Shown one piece after another: positions 1-6,939 of a DNA stretch of 9,979 nt. The position numbers were made by a program, and so were the translations under genes. This DNA is from an uncultured Bacteroidales bacterium. GTDB taxonomy: Bacteria > Bacteroidota > Bacteroidia > Bacteroidales > UBA932. The notes below the pieces were generated by a model, which was given only the letters and a program-made list of their open reading frames with translations, ran no database searches and was not told the DNA's origin. The stretch is taken from NCBI GenBank assembly GCA_946406095.1, contig CAMJJO010000064.1:1-9979 (forward strand). The letters are read 5' to 3'. Numbering within the stretch: the first letter of the stretch is position 1; each line of letters opens with the position of its first letter.

Positions 1-125
1 ATGTAATAGGTAAAACCGTTCTTGAGGGTGCCCACACGCAGCGAATCCCGCTGCGGCAGCGGCTTCTCCCGCGCCGTCAGAGTGAGGGCCGCGAAGAGCA
101 GGATGATGGAAAGGAGGCGTTTCAA
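1..125 (-). CDS. M16-family zinc peptidase, N-terminal fragment (cut by window edge)
   Basis: This is a partial gene: 41 complete codons are visible from a TTG at 125-123, running off the left edge. The N-terminus is basic then hydrophobic (KRLLSIILLFAALTLTA), a type I signal peptide with likely cleavage after Ala18 and no lipobox cysteine. The mature start reads LRVGTLKNGFTYYI, which matches the conserved opening of bacterial M16 (pitrilysin/insulinase-like) peptidases, where a 'LxNGLxYYI' strand precedes the HxxEH zinc site. That site lies outside the window, so activity cannot be judged. In this frame the ORF opens after a stop at 180-182, and the TTG is the only ATG/GTG/TTG codon before the hydrophobic stretch, which is why I chose it. 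The gene begins about 17 bases after the T-tract of the terminator of the upstream lipoprotein operon. Family members degrade peptides in the periplasm. An alternative is another secreted protein with a chance resemblance, but the motif match is good. Confidence 0.68.
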   Translation of the reverse strand, partial: MKRLLSIILLFAALTLTAREKPLPQRDSLRVGTLKNGFTYY

Positions 126-141
126 AGTTCTGCGTTTAAGA

Positions 142-172
142 TTAAAAAGGGTGCCGGATGACCCGGCACCCT
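142..172 (-). terminator. Rho-independent terminator of the SusC/SusD operon
   Basis: The sequence shows a perfect 10-bp inverted repeat, with arms at 148-157 and 163-172 (AGGGTGCCGG / CCGGCACCCT on the plus strand), around a 5-base loop. On the minus strand the hairpin is followed directly by TTTTTAAT, so it terminates leftward transcription. It lies 15 bases past the stop codon of the propeller lipoprotein. The plus-strand side has no T-run after the stem, so it should act in one direction only. Confidence 0.9.
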
Positions 173-186
173 CGGGATATCAGAGA

Positions 187-1737
187 TTATTCGGGAAGGA
201 TGTCGGCTTCGAGGCCAATCTTGTAAAGCTCGATGGAGCTGACATCTTCCACCTTGGCAACAACGGCGATGTATCCGGTGCCGTCGGGGGCGAACGCAAG
301 GGCGATGGAATCACCTGCGGACGGGGTCTTTACGCCTTCGACTTCCTTGAACTCAGTCCACTGGCGGTTCTCGTCGATCACGGCAAAGTAAAGCTTGCCT
401 TCCTTTATATAAGCACCCACAATCTCTCCGGTAGTAGGATTGATGCCGAAGCACATTGTTTCCTTGACAGCTCCGCTCGAACCGGGAGTCACCTGGACGG
501 GACCAGCGAAGGTCTCCAGTTTGGTAGCAGCATCCTTGTTGTAACGATAGATCTGGTACTGAGCCTTGGATGAAATGGCACCAAGCACATAAACCGCATC
601 GTCGGGACCCACCTTGATGGCAAGGCTGGAAGGGACTCCATATGTCTCGCCATCGGGAATGTAGTTATCTACAAGCGTCTCCCAGCTATTGGATACATTG
701 AACACATAGTAGCCATAGAGGTTGTTGGAAGTTACTGCATAAACAGTTCCCTTGGAATCAGTGGCAACCCTTGCAGAATAGAACATACCATCGCTTCCAC
801 CCTTTTCGCCGTATTTAGGAAGACCGGGGATAAACGGAGTCTGATCCCAGGATGTTCCGTTGAAATTGTAACGGACGGCATTCCTGTAAGGATCGGTCTT
901 GGAAACGTTGTGAGTCGTGACAAATCCGGGTTTGCCATCGATGAAATACAGTTTGGGAAGTCCGTAGGAGGCAGTAATCCTTTCTCCGAATTCCTGCGTA
1001 CCTACCGAAGTCCATGCACTGCCGTCGAACTTGAGCGCACCGGGAATATTTGCGGTCTTTTCGCCATAGAAGAGCACATAAGGAGTCTCTCCGCTGAACG
1101 CGAGGTCGCAAAGCATTGCCTGGCGGGATGTTCCGTCAGTAATGCCGGGGGTGCCCACAGGCACGAAAGCGCTGCCATCCCATTTTACCACAGCGATACG
1201 GTTGTTCTTGTCGGCCGGATCTTCCGAAGTCTTCTTGCGGGCATATGCCACGTAAGGAGTATTGTCCTTGGGATTGATGGCCAGGCAGACTTCCGACCTC
1301 CAACTTGTCTCAGCCTCGGTGTAAGATCCTACAGAGGTCACGATTGTGGCAAGAATCTTACCGATTTTCACCTCATAAGTGGCCGTGAGTTCACTCTTGG
1401 TGTTGGTTACGATAATGTCGATGGGTGCGGCGGAATTCACCTCAACTTTTCCGTTGGCATCGGGAGCAACGCCATTCACCTTGATTTCGTCGTTTTCGCC
1501 GGCGGTAACGGTAGCAGTGAATTTCTTGCCTGCTTCGGTGCCGGGAACACGGATTACCATATTGGCGCTGATTTCGGCCACCACATCAGCGGGGAGGGCG
1601 GCGTTATCGGCCTTGAGAAGCGCAAAGGACTTGAGCTCGGCAGGAGTCGTGTCCTTTGGTTGGGGCTCTTCCTTTTCCTGGCAGGAGAGCAACGCGAGCG
1701 CTGCAAAAGCAGCGACAATCCATTTGTTAATCTTCAT
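187..1737 (-). CDS. Surface lipoprotein: Ig-like (DUF5018-type) domain plus probable seven-bladed beta-propeller
   Basis: A 516-residue lipoprotein and the last gene of the SusC/SusD operon. The signal peptide ends in a lipobox, LLSC, with lipidated Cys19. It is followed by QEKEE, an acidic stretch resembling the Bacteroidota lipoprotein export signal, so display on the cell surface is likely. Residues about 33-125 resemble the DUF5018-type Ig-like domain (NAALPADV, then VIRVPGTEAGKKFTATV). From about 145 to the end, seven units of roughly 50-60 residues recur. Each has a strand like 'hxIxPxDxxPYVAY' (starting near 149, 208, 259, 321, 371, 426 and 476), often followed by a 'hxWDGSxWxxVG' strand (near 184, 235 and 288). 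This is the layout of a beta-propeller. No catalytic motif was recognised. Its likely role is capture or recognition of the ligand imported by the SusC/SusD pair, which is inferred from position. The gap from the upstream gene is 21 bp, and a strong terminator follows the stop. Confidence 0.85.
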   Translation of the reverse strand: MKINKWIVAAFAALALLSCQEKEEPQPKDTTPAELKSFALLKADNAALPADVVAEISANMVIRVPGTEAGKKFTATVTAGENDEIKVNGVAPDANGKVEVNSAAPIDIIVTNTKSELTATYEVKIGKILATIVTSVGSYTEAETSWRSEVCLAINPKDNTPYVAYARKKTSEDPADKNNRIAVVKWDGSAFVPVGTPGITDGTSRQAMLCDLAFSGETPYVLFYGEKTANIPGALKFDGSAWTSVGTQEFGERITASYGLPKLYFIDGKPGFVTTHNVSKTDPYRNAVRYNFNGTSWDQTPFIPGLPKYGEKGGSDGMFYSARVATDSKGTVYAVTSNNLYGYYVFNVSNSWETLVDNYIPDGETYGVPSSLAIKVGPDDAVYVLGAISSKAQYQIYRYNKDAATKLETFAGPVQVTPGSSGAVKETMCFGINPTTGEIVGAYIKEGKLYFAVIDENRQWTEFKEVEGVKTPSAGDSIALAFAPDGTGYIAVVAKVEDVSSIELYKIGLEADILPE

Positions 1738-1758
1738 AAAGGTAATATTTAAAGGTTG

Positions 1759-2232
1759 TTAATCATTTACTTTGGTGACAGTGTGAGTGCTGTATTTCTT
1801 GCTGGGTCCAGGGTAGCCTACGCCGACCTCCGGGTCATTGGTGGAAAGCAGACGTATGGTAAGGGTATTGTCCTTGGAAGGATCTACCGTATGCCGCATA
1901 TATTGGATTCGGAGAGGCATACGGTAAACATTTTTAGGGAAAGTCACCGTTTTGCTTTCATTCAGGATATAGTCTACCCCTTCCTTGAGGCCATCGCCGG
2001 GGACGACTTCGTAGGTGACCACCACTTCGCTCTGCCGGGTCTCTGCGTGCAGTTCCACGAAATAGCTCACCCAATACTCATTGGAGAAGGATGGCACCAC
2101 GGATTTATCTTCCCCGCTGGCATCCTTGATACACACGAAAAAGTCCTTGAACATTATGTTCAGCTGGTCCTGACAGGATGTTGCCAGCAGGCAGGCTGCC
2201 AAAAGGCAAAGTCTTATAACTAGTTTCTTCAT
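1759..2232 (-). CDS. Small SusCD-associated lipoprotein, beta-rich, family uncertain
   Basis: A 157-residue protein with a signal peptide and lipobox (ATSC, lipidated Cys20). It starts 9 bp after the SusD stop and is third in the operon. The mature part looks all-beta: alternating hydrophobic strands, the segment GLKEGVDYIL followed by KTVTFPKNVYRMPLRIQY, then NTLTIRLLS. That order ('xGxDYxL...vTFp...plxI...L.lxL') is typical of Calx-beta/DUF4843/DUF1735-like Ig-fold lipoproteins that accompany SusC/SusD pairs. I cannot decide between those families by eye. The C-terminus has a GYPGPSKKYSTH segment that looks conserved in type. No catalytic residues are apparent. By analogy with other SusC/SusD operons it is probably a periplasm- or surface-facing accessory in ligand binding. 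That role is inference; its being a lipoprotein is clear. Confidence 0.8.
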   Translation of the reverse strand: MKKLVIRLCLLAACLLATSCQDQLNIMFKDFFVCIKDASGEDKSVVPSFSNEYWVSYFVELHAETRQSEVVVTYEVVPGDGLKEGVDYILNESKTVTFPKNVYRMPLRIQYMRHTVDPSKDNTLTIRLLSTNDPEVGVGYPGPSKKYSTHTVTKVND

Positions 2233-2241
2233 TGCGTCTTT

Positions 2242-3789
2242 CTATTGTGCCGTATATTCCTGATAACCGGGATTCTGCTGCATATTGGGATTCGACTGTA
2301 GTTCCATACGGTCTATCGGGAGCACGAAACGGTTATTGGGATAATTTATAGTCATCGCATCGCTACGGGCGCCACATCCGTTGGAACGGACCAGATTCTC
2401 TTTGCGACGTGTGATATCGAAGAGACGGTGTCCCTCGAAGCAAAGCTCCTTCACACGCTCATCAGCCACCAGCGAGAGCACCTGGTCCTTGGTGCTGGCG
2501 CTGATCGTCACGGCGGAAGCGGCGACACCGGTGGCACGCCCGATAAGGGCCTTGAGATCGTTCAAGGCAGAAGTAATGTCGTTGTTCTGGGCGCTTGCTT
2601 CGGCGTGTATGAGGTACATTTCGGAGCAGCGGAGGACAAAATGGTCGTTGCAATGCTTTTCTTCTGCAGTTATGCTTTTACGATAAAGGAACTTGCAGAC
2701 AGCGGGGAAAGATTTTCCGGCATAAATATCAAGTTCGGTAGGTTCTCCCACATAAGTAAGCAGTTCTTTGCGGATATCCGAGGAATCGAAGCGGTTGGAA
2801 AGCGCAGGAACCGGAACAAAAGAAGGTGTCCGCGTGGGATCGTAAAGATTACCGGTAGAAGGAGTCTTGTCAAAGCCGCTAAGGCGGAAAATCGCCTCCT
2901 TTCCGGGATTGTCTTGGGATTCGCGGAACATCTTGACATATTCCTCTCTCGGGGACAACTCCACTTTCTTCATTACCTTGTCGGCATATTCCGCAGCTTT
3001 GTCCCAATCTTCCATGTAAAGATAAACGCGCGCAAGAAGGGCTTCACAGGCTATATAAGAGATGTGGAAGCAGTCCTTGATGCTGTTTATCTGCGCATAA
3101 TTCTCACCGTCGGCCCCATAGTCACTTGCCATTTTCCGGAAAATCTCCATCGCAGCCTCGATATCTTCGATAACTTTGCCGTAAACCTCTGATACATTCT
3201 TGCGGCTGAGGGCATCCGTGTATTTTGGGATAAAGTTCACGATGGGTACTCCCAGGTGGTCGTGAGTCGCAGTGAAATTGTAGGGTTGGCCGTAGCAGTT
3301 GCAAAGAGTCAGATGAGCCAGGGCACGGCCAAAGTGGGCATAAGCCATGGCACGATCCACTACTGCCCTTTCCGCATCATTTGCACAATTCTTCTTGACT
3401 TCAGGCCCGTAGTAGAGGAGATTATTTGTCTCCGTGATTGCGGACCAGCCTTCGATCCATATATTGCGAGGGTATGTGGCCACGTGTTCAGCTTCCAACT
3501 GATAGTTGAAAGCTAGATAATCACCTTCATTGGCATCGACGGTTATCTTCAGCAAATCTCCCATTATTTCCGCGTAGCGGACATAATTCTTATCGTAAAG
3601 CTGATAGAGGCGGTAGTGCATACCTTCTCCTGCTGCCTTATAGCCTTCGACCGTTCCCAGGAATGACGCTACAGTGGATTTACCGATTGGTTTCACGCGG
3701 AGAAGCTCTGTCTCCATTTCAGTCCACAAATTGCATCCGCTAAGCATCGTGGCGGCGACAGCCGATAAAATCAAAAATCTTGTTTTCAT
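2242..3789 (-). CDS. SusD/RagB-family nutrient-binding outer-membrane lipoprotein
   Basis: A 515-residue protein of usual SusD-family length. The signal peptide ends in lipobox LSGC with lipidated Cys19. Family hallmarks run in order. A helical N-terminal SusD-like region includes the segment RAMAYAHFGRALAHLTLCNC (146-165) and GQPYNF (167-172). GVPIV at 180-184 is followed by the helix VSEVYGKVIEDIEAAMEIF (199-217). TPR-like helices lie around 240-275. The C-terminal domain has MYLIHAEA (391-398), ERVKELCFEGHRLFDITRR (444-462) and NNRFVLPI near 485-492, then NPGY close to the end. SusD proteins sit as a lid on the SusC channel, binding substrate and passing it on by a hinge motion. The start is 12 bp from the SusC stop, so the two are co-transcribed. 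The substrate cannot be read from the sequence, because SusD folds bind glycans, peptides or other ligands. Confidence 0.96.
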   Translation of the reverse strand: MKTRFLILSAVAATMLSGCNLWTEMETELLRVKPIGKSTVASFLGTVEGYKAAGEGMHYRLYQLYDKNYVRYAEIMGDLLKITVDANEGDYLAFNYQLEAEHVATYPRNIWIEGWSAITETNNLLYYGPEVKKNCANDAERAVVDRAMAYAHFGRALAHLTLCNCYGQPYNFTATHDHLGVPIVNFIPKYTDALSRKNVSEVYGKVIEDIEAAMEIFRKMASDYGADGENYAQINSIKDCFHISYIACEALLARVYLYMEDWDKAAEYADKVMKKVELSPREEYVKMFRESQDNPGKEAIFRLSGFDKTPSTGNLYDPTRTPSFVPVPALSNRFDSSDIRKELLTYVGEPTELDIYAGKSFPAVCKFLYRKSITAEEKHCNDHFVLRCSEMYLIHAEASAQNNDITSALNDLKALIGRATGVAASAVTISASTKDQVLSLVADERVKELCFEGHRLFDITRRKENLVRSNGCGARSDAMTINYPNNRFVLPIDRMELQSNPNMQQNPGYQEYTAQ

Positions 3790-3801
3790 GGTTCTTTCCG
3801 C

Positions 3802-6800
3802 TTAAAAGTTCAACGATACCTGGAATGAGAATTCCCGGCGCATACCCTGGTTGCCAAACTTGACGGTCTTGTAGCTGTTCATGGTCTTGCTTTGGGCAGG
3901 CGACCAGAAATAGAGATTGTTCCCGATCAAAGATAAAGTGCACGCCTCTATACCCGCTTTCCTGATGATGTTCTTGGGTAAAGTATATGAAAGCGAAACG
4001 CTGCGTAGTTGAACGGATGTCTTGTTGTAAAGGCATCGGGTGGAATTATAGTATGAGTTGGTCCATCCCTTGTAAATGAAGGAAGGATTCAGGTTGCCCA
4101 CACCTGGAGTAGTCCAGTGATCGAGGGCCTCCGGCACCTGGTTCTCATCTATCACGCTGTAGCCGTCGTCCCTGAATACAAATTCATACAACCAGCCTCC
4201 CAAAGTGTAATCGAACATCACCCTCAGGTTGAAACTCTTCCAGGTAAAGTCGTTGGAAACGCCTCCGTATAAATCCGGCTGATGGGAATATGGCTGGAAA
4301 ACCCGGTCTTCATAACTAAAAGTGTATGTGAGATCTCCGTTCTTATCGTACCACATAGGGGCGCCGCTGACGGGATCCACACCGGCCCAGCGAACCAGCC
4401 AGTGGGCATCCTTGCTCTGTCCCTCGATCCAGATGTGATCGAAGTATCCGGTATAAGCATCACCGTAAAGCTTCTCGACCATATTGCGGTTGCGGGCGCC
4501 GTTGATGCTTGTGGACCAGGTGAAGTCCCCGTTCTTGATATTGACAGACTCGAAAATGAACTCGATACCATTGTTTGAAATCTCTCCGATGTTCTGATAA
4601 ATCCCACTGTCGTCCACTATGGAAGAAACTTTGGCCTTGTACAACACGTTTGTAGTGAGTTCCCGATAAGGCTCGATAGTGAGATGGAACCTCTTCAGGA
4701 TGCCGAGCTGAATCTGGAAGTCGGTCTTGAATGTCCTCTCCCAGGAAAGCGCAGGGTTGGGTGTACTGGTCTGGATTGCTCCTGGATTTCCACCGTAATA
4801 GTAACTATCGGACAATGTATATTCTCCATAGGAAGAGGATGTGTTTACTCGGGAGTTTCCTGCTGTGCCGAAGGTGCCCTTTATGCTTATGCTTGAGAAG
4901 ACCTTGGATTTGAACCACTTTTCCCTATGTACGTTCCAACTTGCTCCAATCGATGCGAAATCGCTCCATCGTGAATACTCGCTGAAGGCCGAATTGCCCT
5001 GCCGGCGATAATTGGCTGAAATATTGTAGCGCTTATCATAACCATAAGAAGCCTGGGCAATGTAAGATAGGTTCTTTTTATAGCTGACATTCGATGTACC
5101 TCGTCTCAAATCCGAATAAGTAGAATAACTGACTTCCTGCACATTGTCGTTTACAAATCCGGAAGCGCTGGCACTCAGATAAGGATGAACTACGGAGCGC
5201 CATTCCCAACCGGCCATCCCCGTAACCTTGTGCTTTCCGCCAAAGGTACGGTCGTAATTGGCATGGAGTTTTATGTAGTAATCGTAGTCGAAAACAGCAT
5301 AACGGGTGGATGAACCGGTTTTGGATGTATCGCTGCCCATTCCGGAAAGCGTATATTTGGAGTCGTATCTCGCTTCATATACATTCATAAAAGTGGCCGC
5401 CGTCTGGGATGTAAGGGACAGGTGATCGGTAGCTTTGTATTTGAGGGTAGCCGCGCCCTTGACATTCATCGAGTTGGAATAATAAGAATCAAGGTCCATT
5501 TCGTCCAGATAAGTCCAGAATTTCTTGGCCGTCACCTTATATTCATTTTCGTCCGAACTGTAATAATTGTACCAGCGATAAGTGCCGTCCTCGTTATAGG
5601 GCTCGAAAATCGGCAGTATCTCGTGAAAAGTACTATTGGATGAGAACAGCCTGTTCTTTGTAAAACTTGCATCCAGGATGAAGGTTGCGGAGAGTTTATT
5701 GGAAAGCTTGACCGAAGTGTTTTCGCGGAATGTGAAACGGTCAGTGCTGTTTCCTTTATATGGAGACTTGAGATGGTAGTATCCCCCCGAAATAAGGCTG
5801 CTCATCCTGTCGCTGCCTCCAGATGCGGACAGGTTCACCTGAGTAGATGAACCGGGACGCTGATAGTATGGATACCAATTGGTGTCCACGCCAGTATAAG
5901 TCTGGTACTCGTTGTCCTGATAGGGGAAATTCTTGATGTCCCGCCCGCTGTTCACCCATCCTTCCTTGGCAAGGGCGAGCCATTGGTCAGCGTGGAGGTA
6001 TTTGATGCGCGTCGAGGGATCGATATCGTCGTAACCATATCGCACGGAGGCATTCATACTCAACTTGCCGCTCTTCGCCTTTTTGGTGGTGACCAGGATA
6101 ACGCCGTTCGAACCGTCGGCGCCATAAAGCGCAACGGTGGAAGCATCCTTCAAAACTGTCATCGACTCGATATCATCCGGATTCATCAGGGAGATGGGGC
6201 TAATCGAACTGGAGCCACTACCAGCTATTCCACTGGAGTTTCCGTTGTTATATACCGGCACTCCGTCGATAATCCAAAGAGGTTCGTTGGACGCGCTCAG
6301 GGAGCCGTCGCCACGCACACGCAGCTTGACGCTGGGACGGCCGCCGCTGCTGTCTTCTATAATGCTTAGACCGGGCACCATACCCGCCAGCATGTTGTCC
6401 ATACGTTCCGCCGGACGGAACTTAAGCTGATCCGAAGTCACCTGGAAAGCGGAGCCCACCATATCTTCCCGTTTCTGGGCCAGGCCATAACCTACCGAAA
6501 TGACCGCCTCTTCCAGAAGGTTGTCCGATTTCATCACCACATCCTTCCGTCCGGGGGCGCTGACCGCGATCTCCTGCGTCTCCATCCCCAGGAACTGGAA
6601 GACGAACGTGGTATTCTTGCCGGAGGGAACCCGGACAGAGTAATTGCCGTCCAGGTCGGAAGTGACGGCCTTGGCCATCTCTCCCTTGGGAAAGACTACC
6701 ACACCGGGGAGAGGTTCTCCGGTATCATCTACGATTTTTCCGAAAAGATCCTGTTTTGTTTTCTGCTGCGGAGGCACTCCGGCAGCACCCTGGGCCCATC

Positions 6801-6870
6801 CTGACTGGACGGACGACACGGCCACTATAAGAGACAACAACAGCGGGAGGAATAGTTTGCCAAACCTCAT
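3802..6870 (-). CDS. SusC/RagA-family TonB-dependent outer-membrane transporter
   Basis: A 1022-residue protein and the first gene of the minus-strand operon. A signal peptide (to about Ala26, ending SGWAQ) is followed by a carboxypeptidase-regulatory-like domain (about 41-115; DLFGKIVDDTGEPLPGVVVF, then LDGNYSV). The SusC signature/TonB-box region is EEAVISVGYG (120-129). The plug domain (about 130-255) contains EPLWIIDGVPVYNNG and ends in the family motif ALYGADGSNGVILVTTKK (237-254). The rest is the 22-strand barrel rich in Tyr/Ser/Asn, finishing in FSFQVSLNF with the C-terminal aromatic expected for BAM insertion. It imports a SusD-captured substrate into the periplasm using TonB-ExbBD energy. 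There is no N-terminal STN signalling domain, so direct FecR-type anti-sigma signalling is unlikely, and no regulator lies in the window. Base composition is uneven: the plug end is GC-rich and parts of the barrel are much poorer. Confidence 0.97.
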   Translation of the reverse strand: MRFGKLFLPLLLSLIVAVSSVQSGWAQGAAGVPPQQKTKQDLFGKIVDDTGEPLPGVVVFPKGEMAKAVTSDLDGNYSVRVPSGKNTTFVFQFLGMETQEIAVSAPGRKDVVMKSDNLLEEAVISVGYGLAQKREDMVGSAFQVTSDQLKFRPAERMDNMLAGMVPGLSIIEDSSGGRPSVKLRVRGDGSLSASNEPLWIIDGVPVYNNGNSSGIAGSGSSSISPISLMNPDDIESMTVLKDASTVALYGADGSNGVILVTTKKAKSGKLSMNASVRYGYDDIDPSTRIKYLHADQWLALAKEGWVNSGRDIKNFPYQDNEYQTYTGVDTNWYPYYQRPGSSTQVNLSASGGSDRMSSLISGGYYHLKSPYKGNSTDRFTFRENTSVKLSNKLSATFILDASFTKNRLFSSNSTFHEILPIFEPYNEDGTYRWYNYYSSDENEYKVTAKKFWTYLDEMDLDSYYSNSMNVKGAATLKYKATDHLSLTSQTAATFMNVYEARYDSKYTLSGMGSDTSKTGSSTRYAVFDYDYYIKLHANYDRTFGGKHKVTGMAGWEWRSVVHPYLSASASGFVNDNVQEVSYSTYSDLRRGTSNVSYKKNLSYIAQASYGYDKRYNISANYRRQGNSAFSEYSRWSDFASIGASWNVHREKWFKSKVFSSISIKGTFGTAGNSRVNTSSSYGEYTLSDSYYYGGNPGAIQTSTPNPALSWERTFKTDFQIQLGILKRFHLTIEPYRELTTNVLYKAKVSSIVDDSGIYQNIGEISNNGIEFIFESVNIKNGDFTWSTSINGARNRNMVEKLYGDAYTGYFDHIWIEGQSKDAHWLVRWAGVDPVSGAPMWYDKNGDLTYTFSYEDRVFQPYSHQPDLYGGVSNDFTWKSFNLRVMFDYTLGGWLYEFVFRDDGYSVIDENQVPEALDHWTTPGVGNLNPSFIYKGWTNSYYNSTRCLYNKTSVQLRSVSLSYTLPKNIIRKAGIEACTLSLIGNNLYFWSPAQSKTMNSYKTVKFGNQGMRREFSFQVSLNF

Positions 6871-6889
6871 AATACACTACATTTGAGCG

Positions 6890-6919
6890 CAAAATAGTAA
6901 AAAACTGATACAAATCAAA
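6890..6919 (-). promoter_or_regulatory. Candidate Bacteroidota-type promoter of the SusC operon
   Basis: On the minus strand, TTTG (6919-6916) is followed after a 19-base spacer by TATTTTG (6896-6890). This is close to the Bacteroidota -33 TTTG and -7 TAnnTTTG pair, with the -7 box one base short of consensus. The SusC start codon lies 19 bases further on, giving a short leader. The -7 match is imperfect, so this is a candidate only. Confidence 0.5.
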
Positions 6920-6934
6920 ATTTAGCTATATTTG
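6904..6934 (+). promoter_or_regulatory. Bacteroidota-type promoter of the polyprenyl synthase-rsgA operon
   Basis: TATATTTG at 6927-6934 matches the Bacteroidota -7 consensus TAnnTTTG exactly. A weak -33 candidate, ACTG (6904-6907, consensus TTTG), lies 19 bases upstream. The -7 box ends only 5 bases before the ATG at 6940, so transcription should start at or next to the start codon. Confidence 0.65.
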
Positions 6935-6939
6935 CATAT

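Noticed and set aside
123..130. GAACTTTG on the minus strand as a -7 box for the M16 gene
   Set aside because: It mismatches the first base of TAnnTTTG and overlaps the TTG start codon itself, so it could not serve that start. No matching -33 element was found.
22..573. Plus-strand open frame (183 codons) spanning the terminator and the lipoprotein 3' end
   Set aside because: It crosses a strong terminator hairpin and shows no protein-like pattern, while both flanking minus-strand genes explain the sequence.
910..1752. Long plus-strand open frame (280 codons) antisense to the propeller lipoprotein
   Set aside because: It has no recognisable domain or signal, and it lies entirely opposite a gene with a clear lipobox and repeat structure. 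It is a by-product of codon bias on the opposite strand.
1738..1758. AT-rich gap between the two accessory lipoprotein genes as an internal promoter or terminator
   Set aside because: At 21 bp it contains neither a hairpin nor a TAnnTTTG box, so it is better read as an intra-operon spacer.
2428..3192. Plus-strand open frame (254 codons) antisense to the SusD gene
   Set aside because: The translation has no family motifs, and the SusD reading on the other strand is unambiguous.
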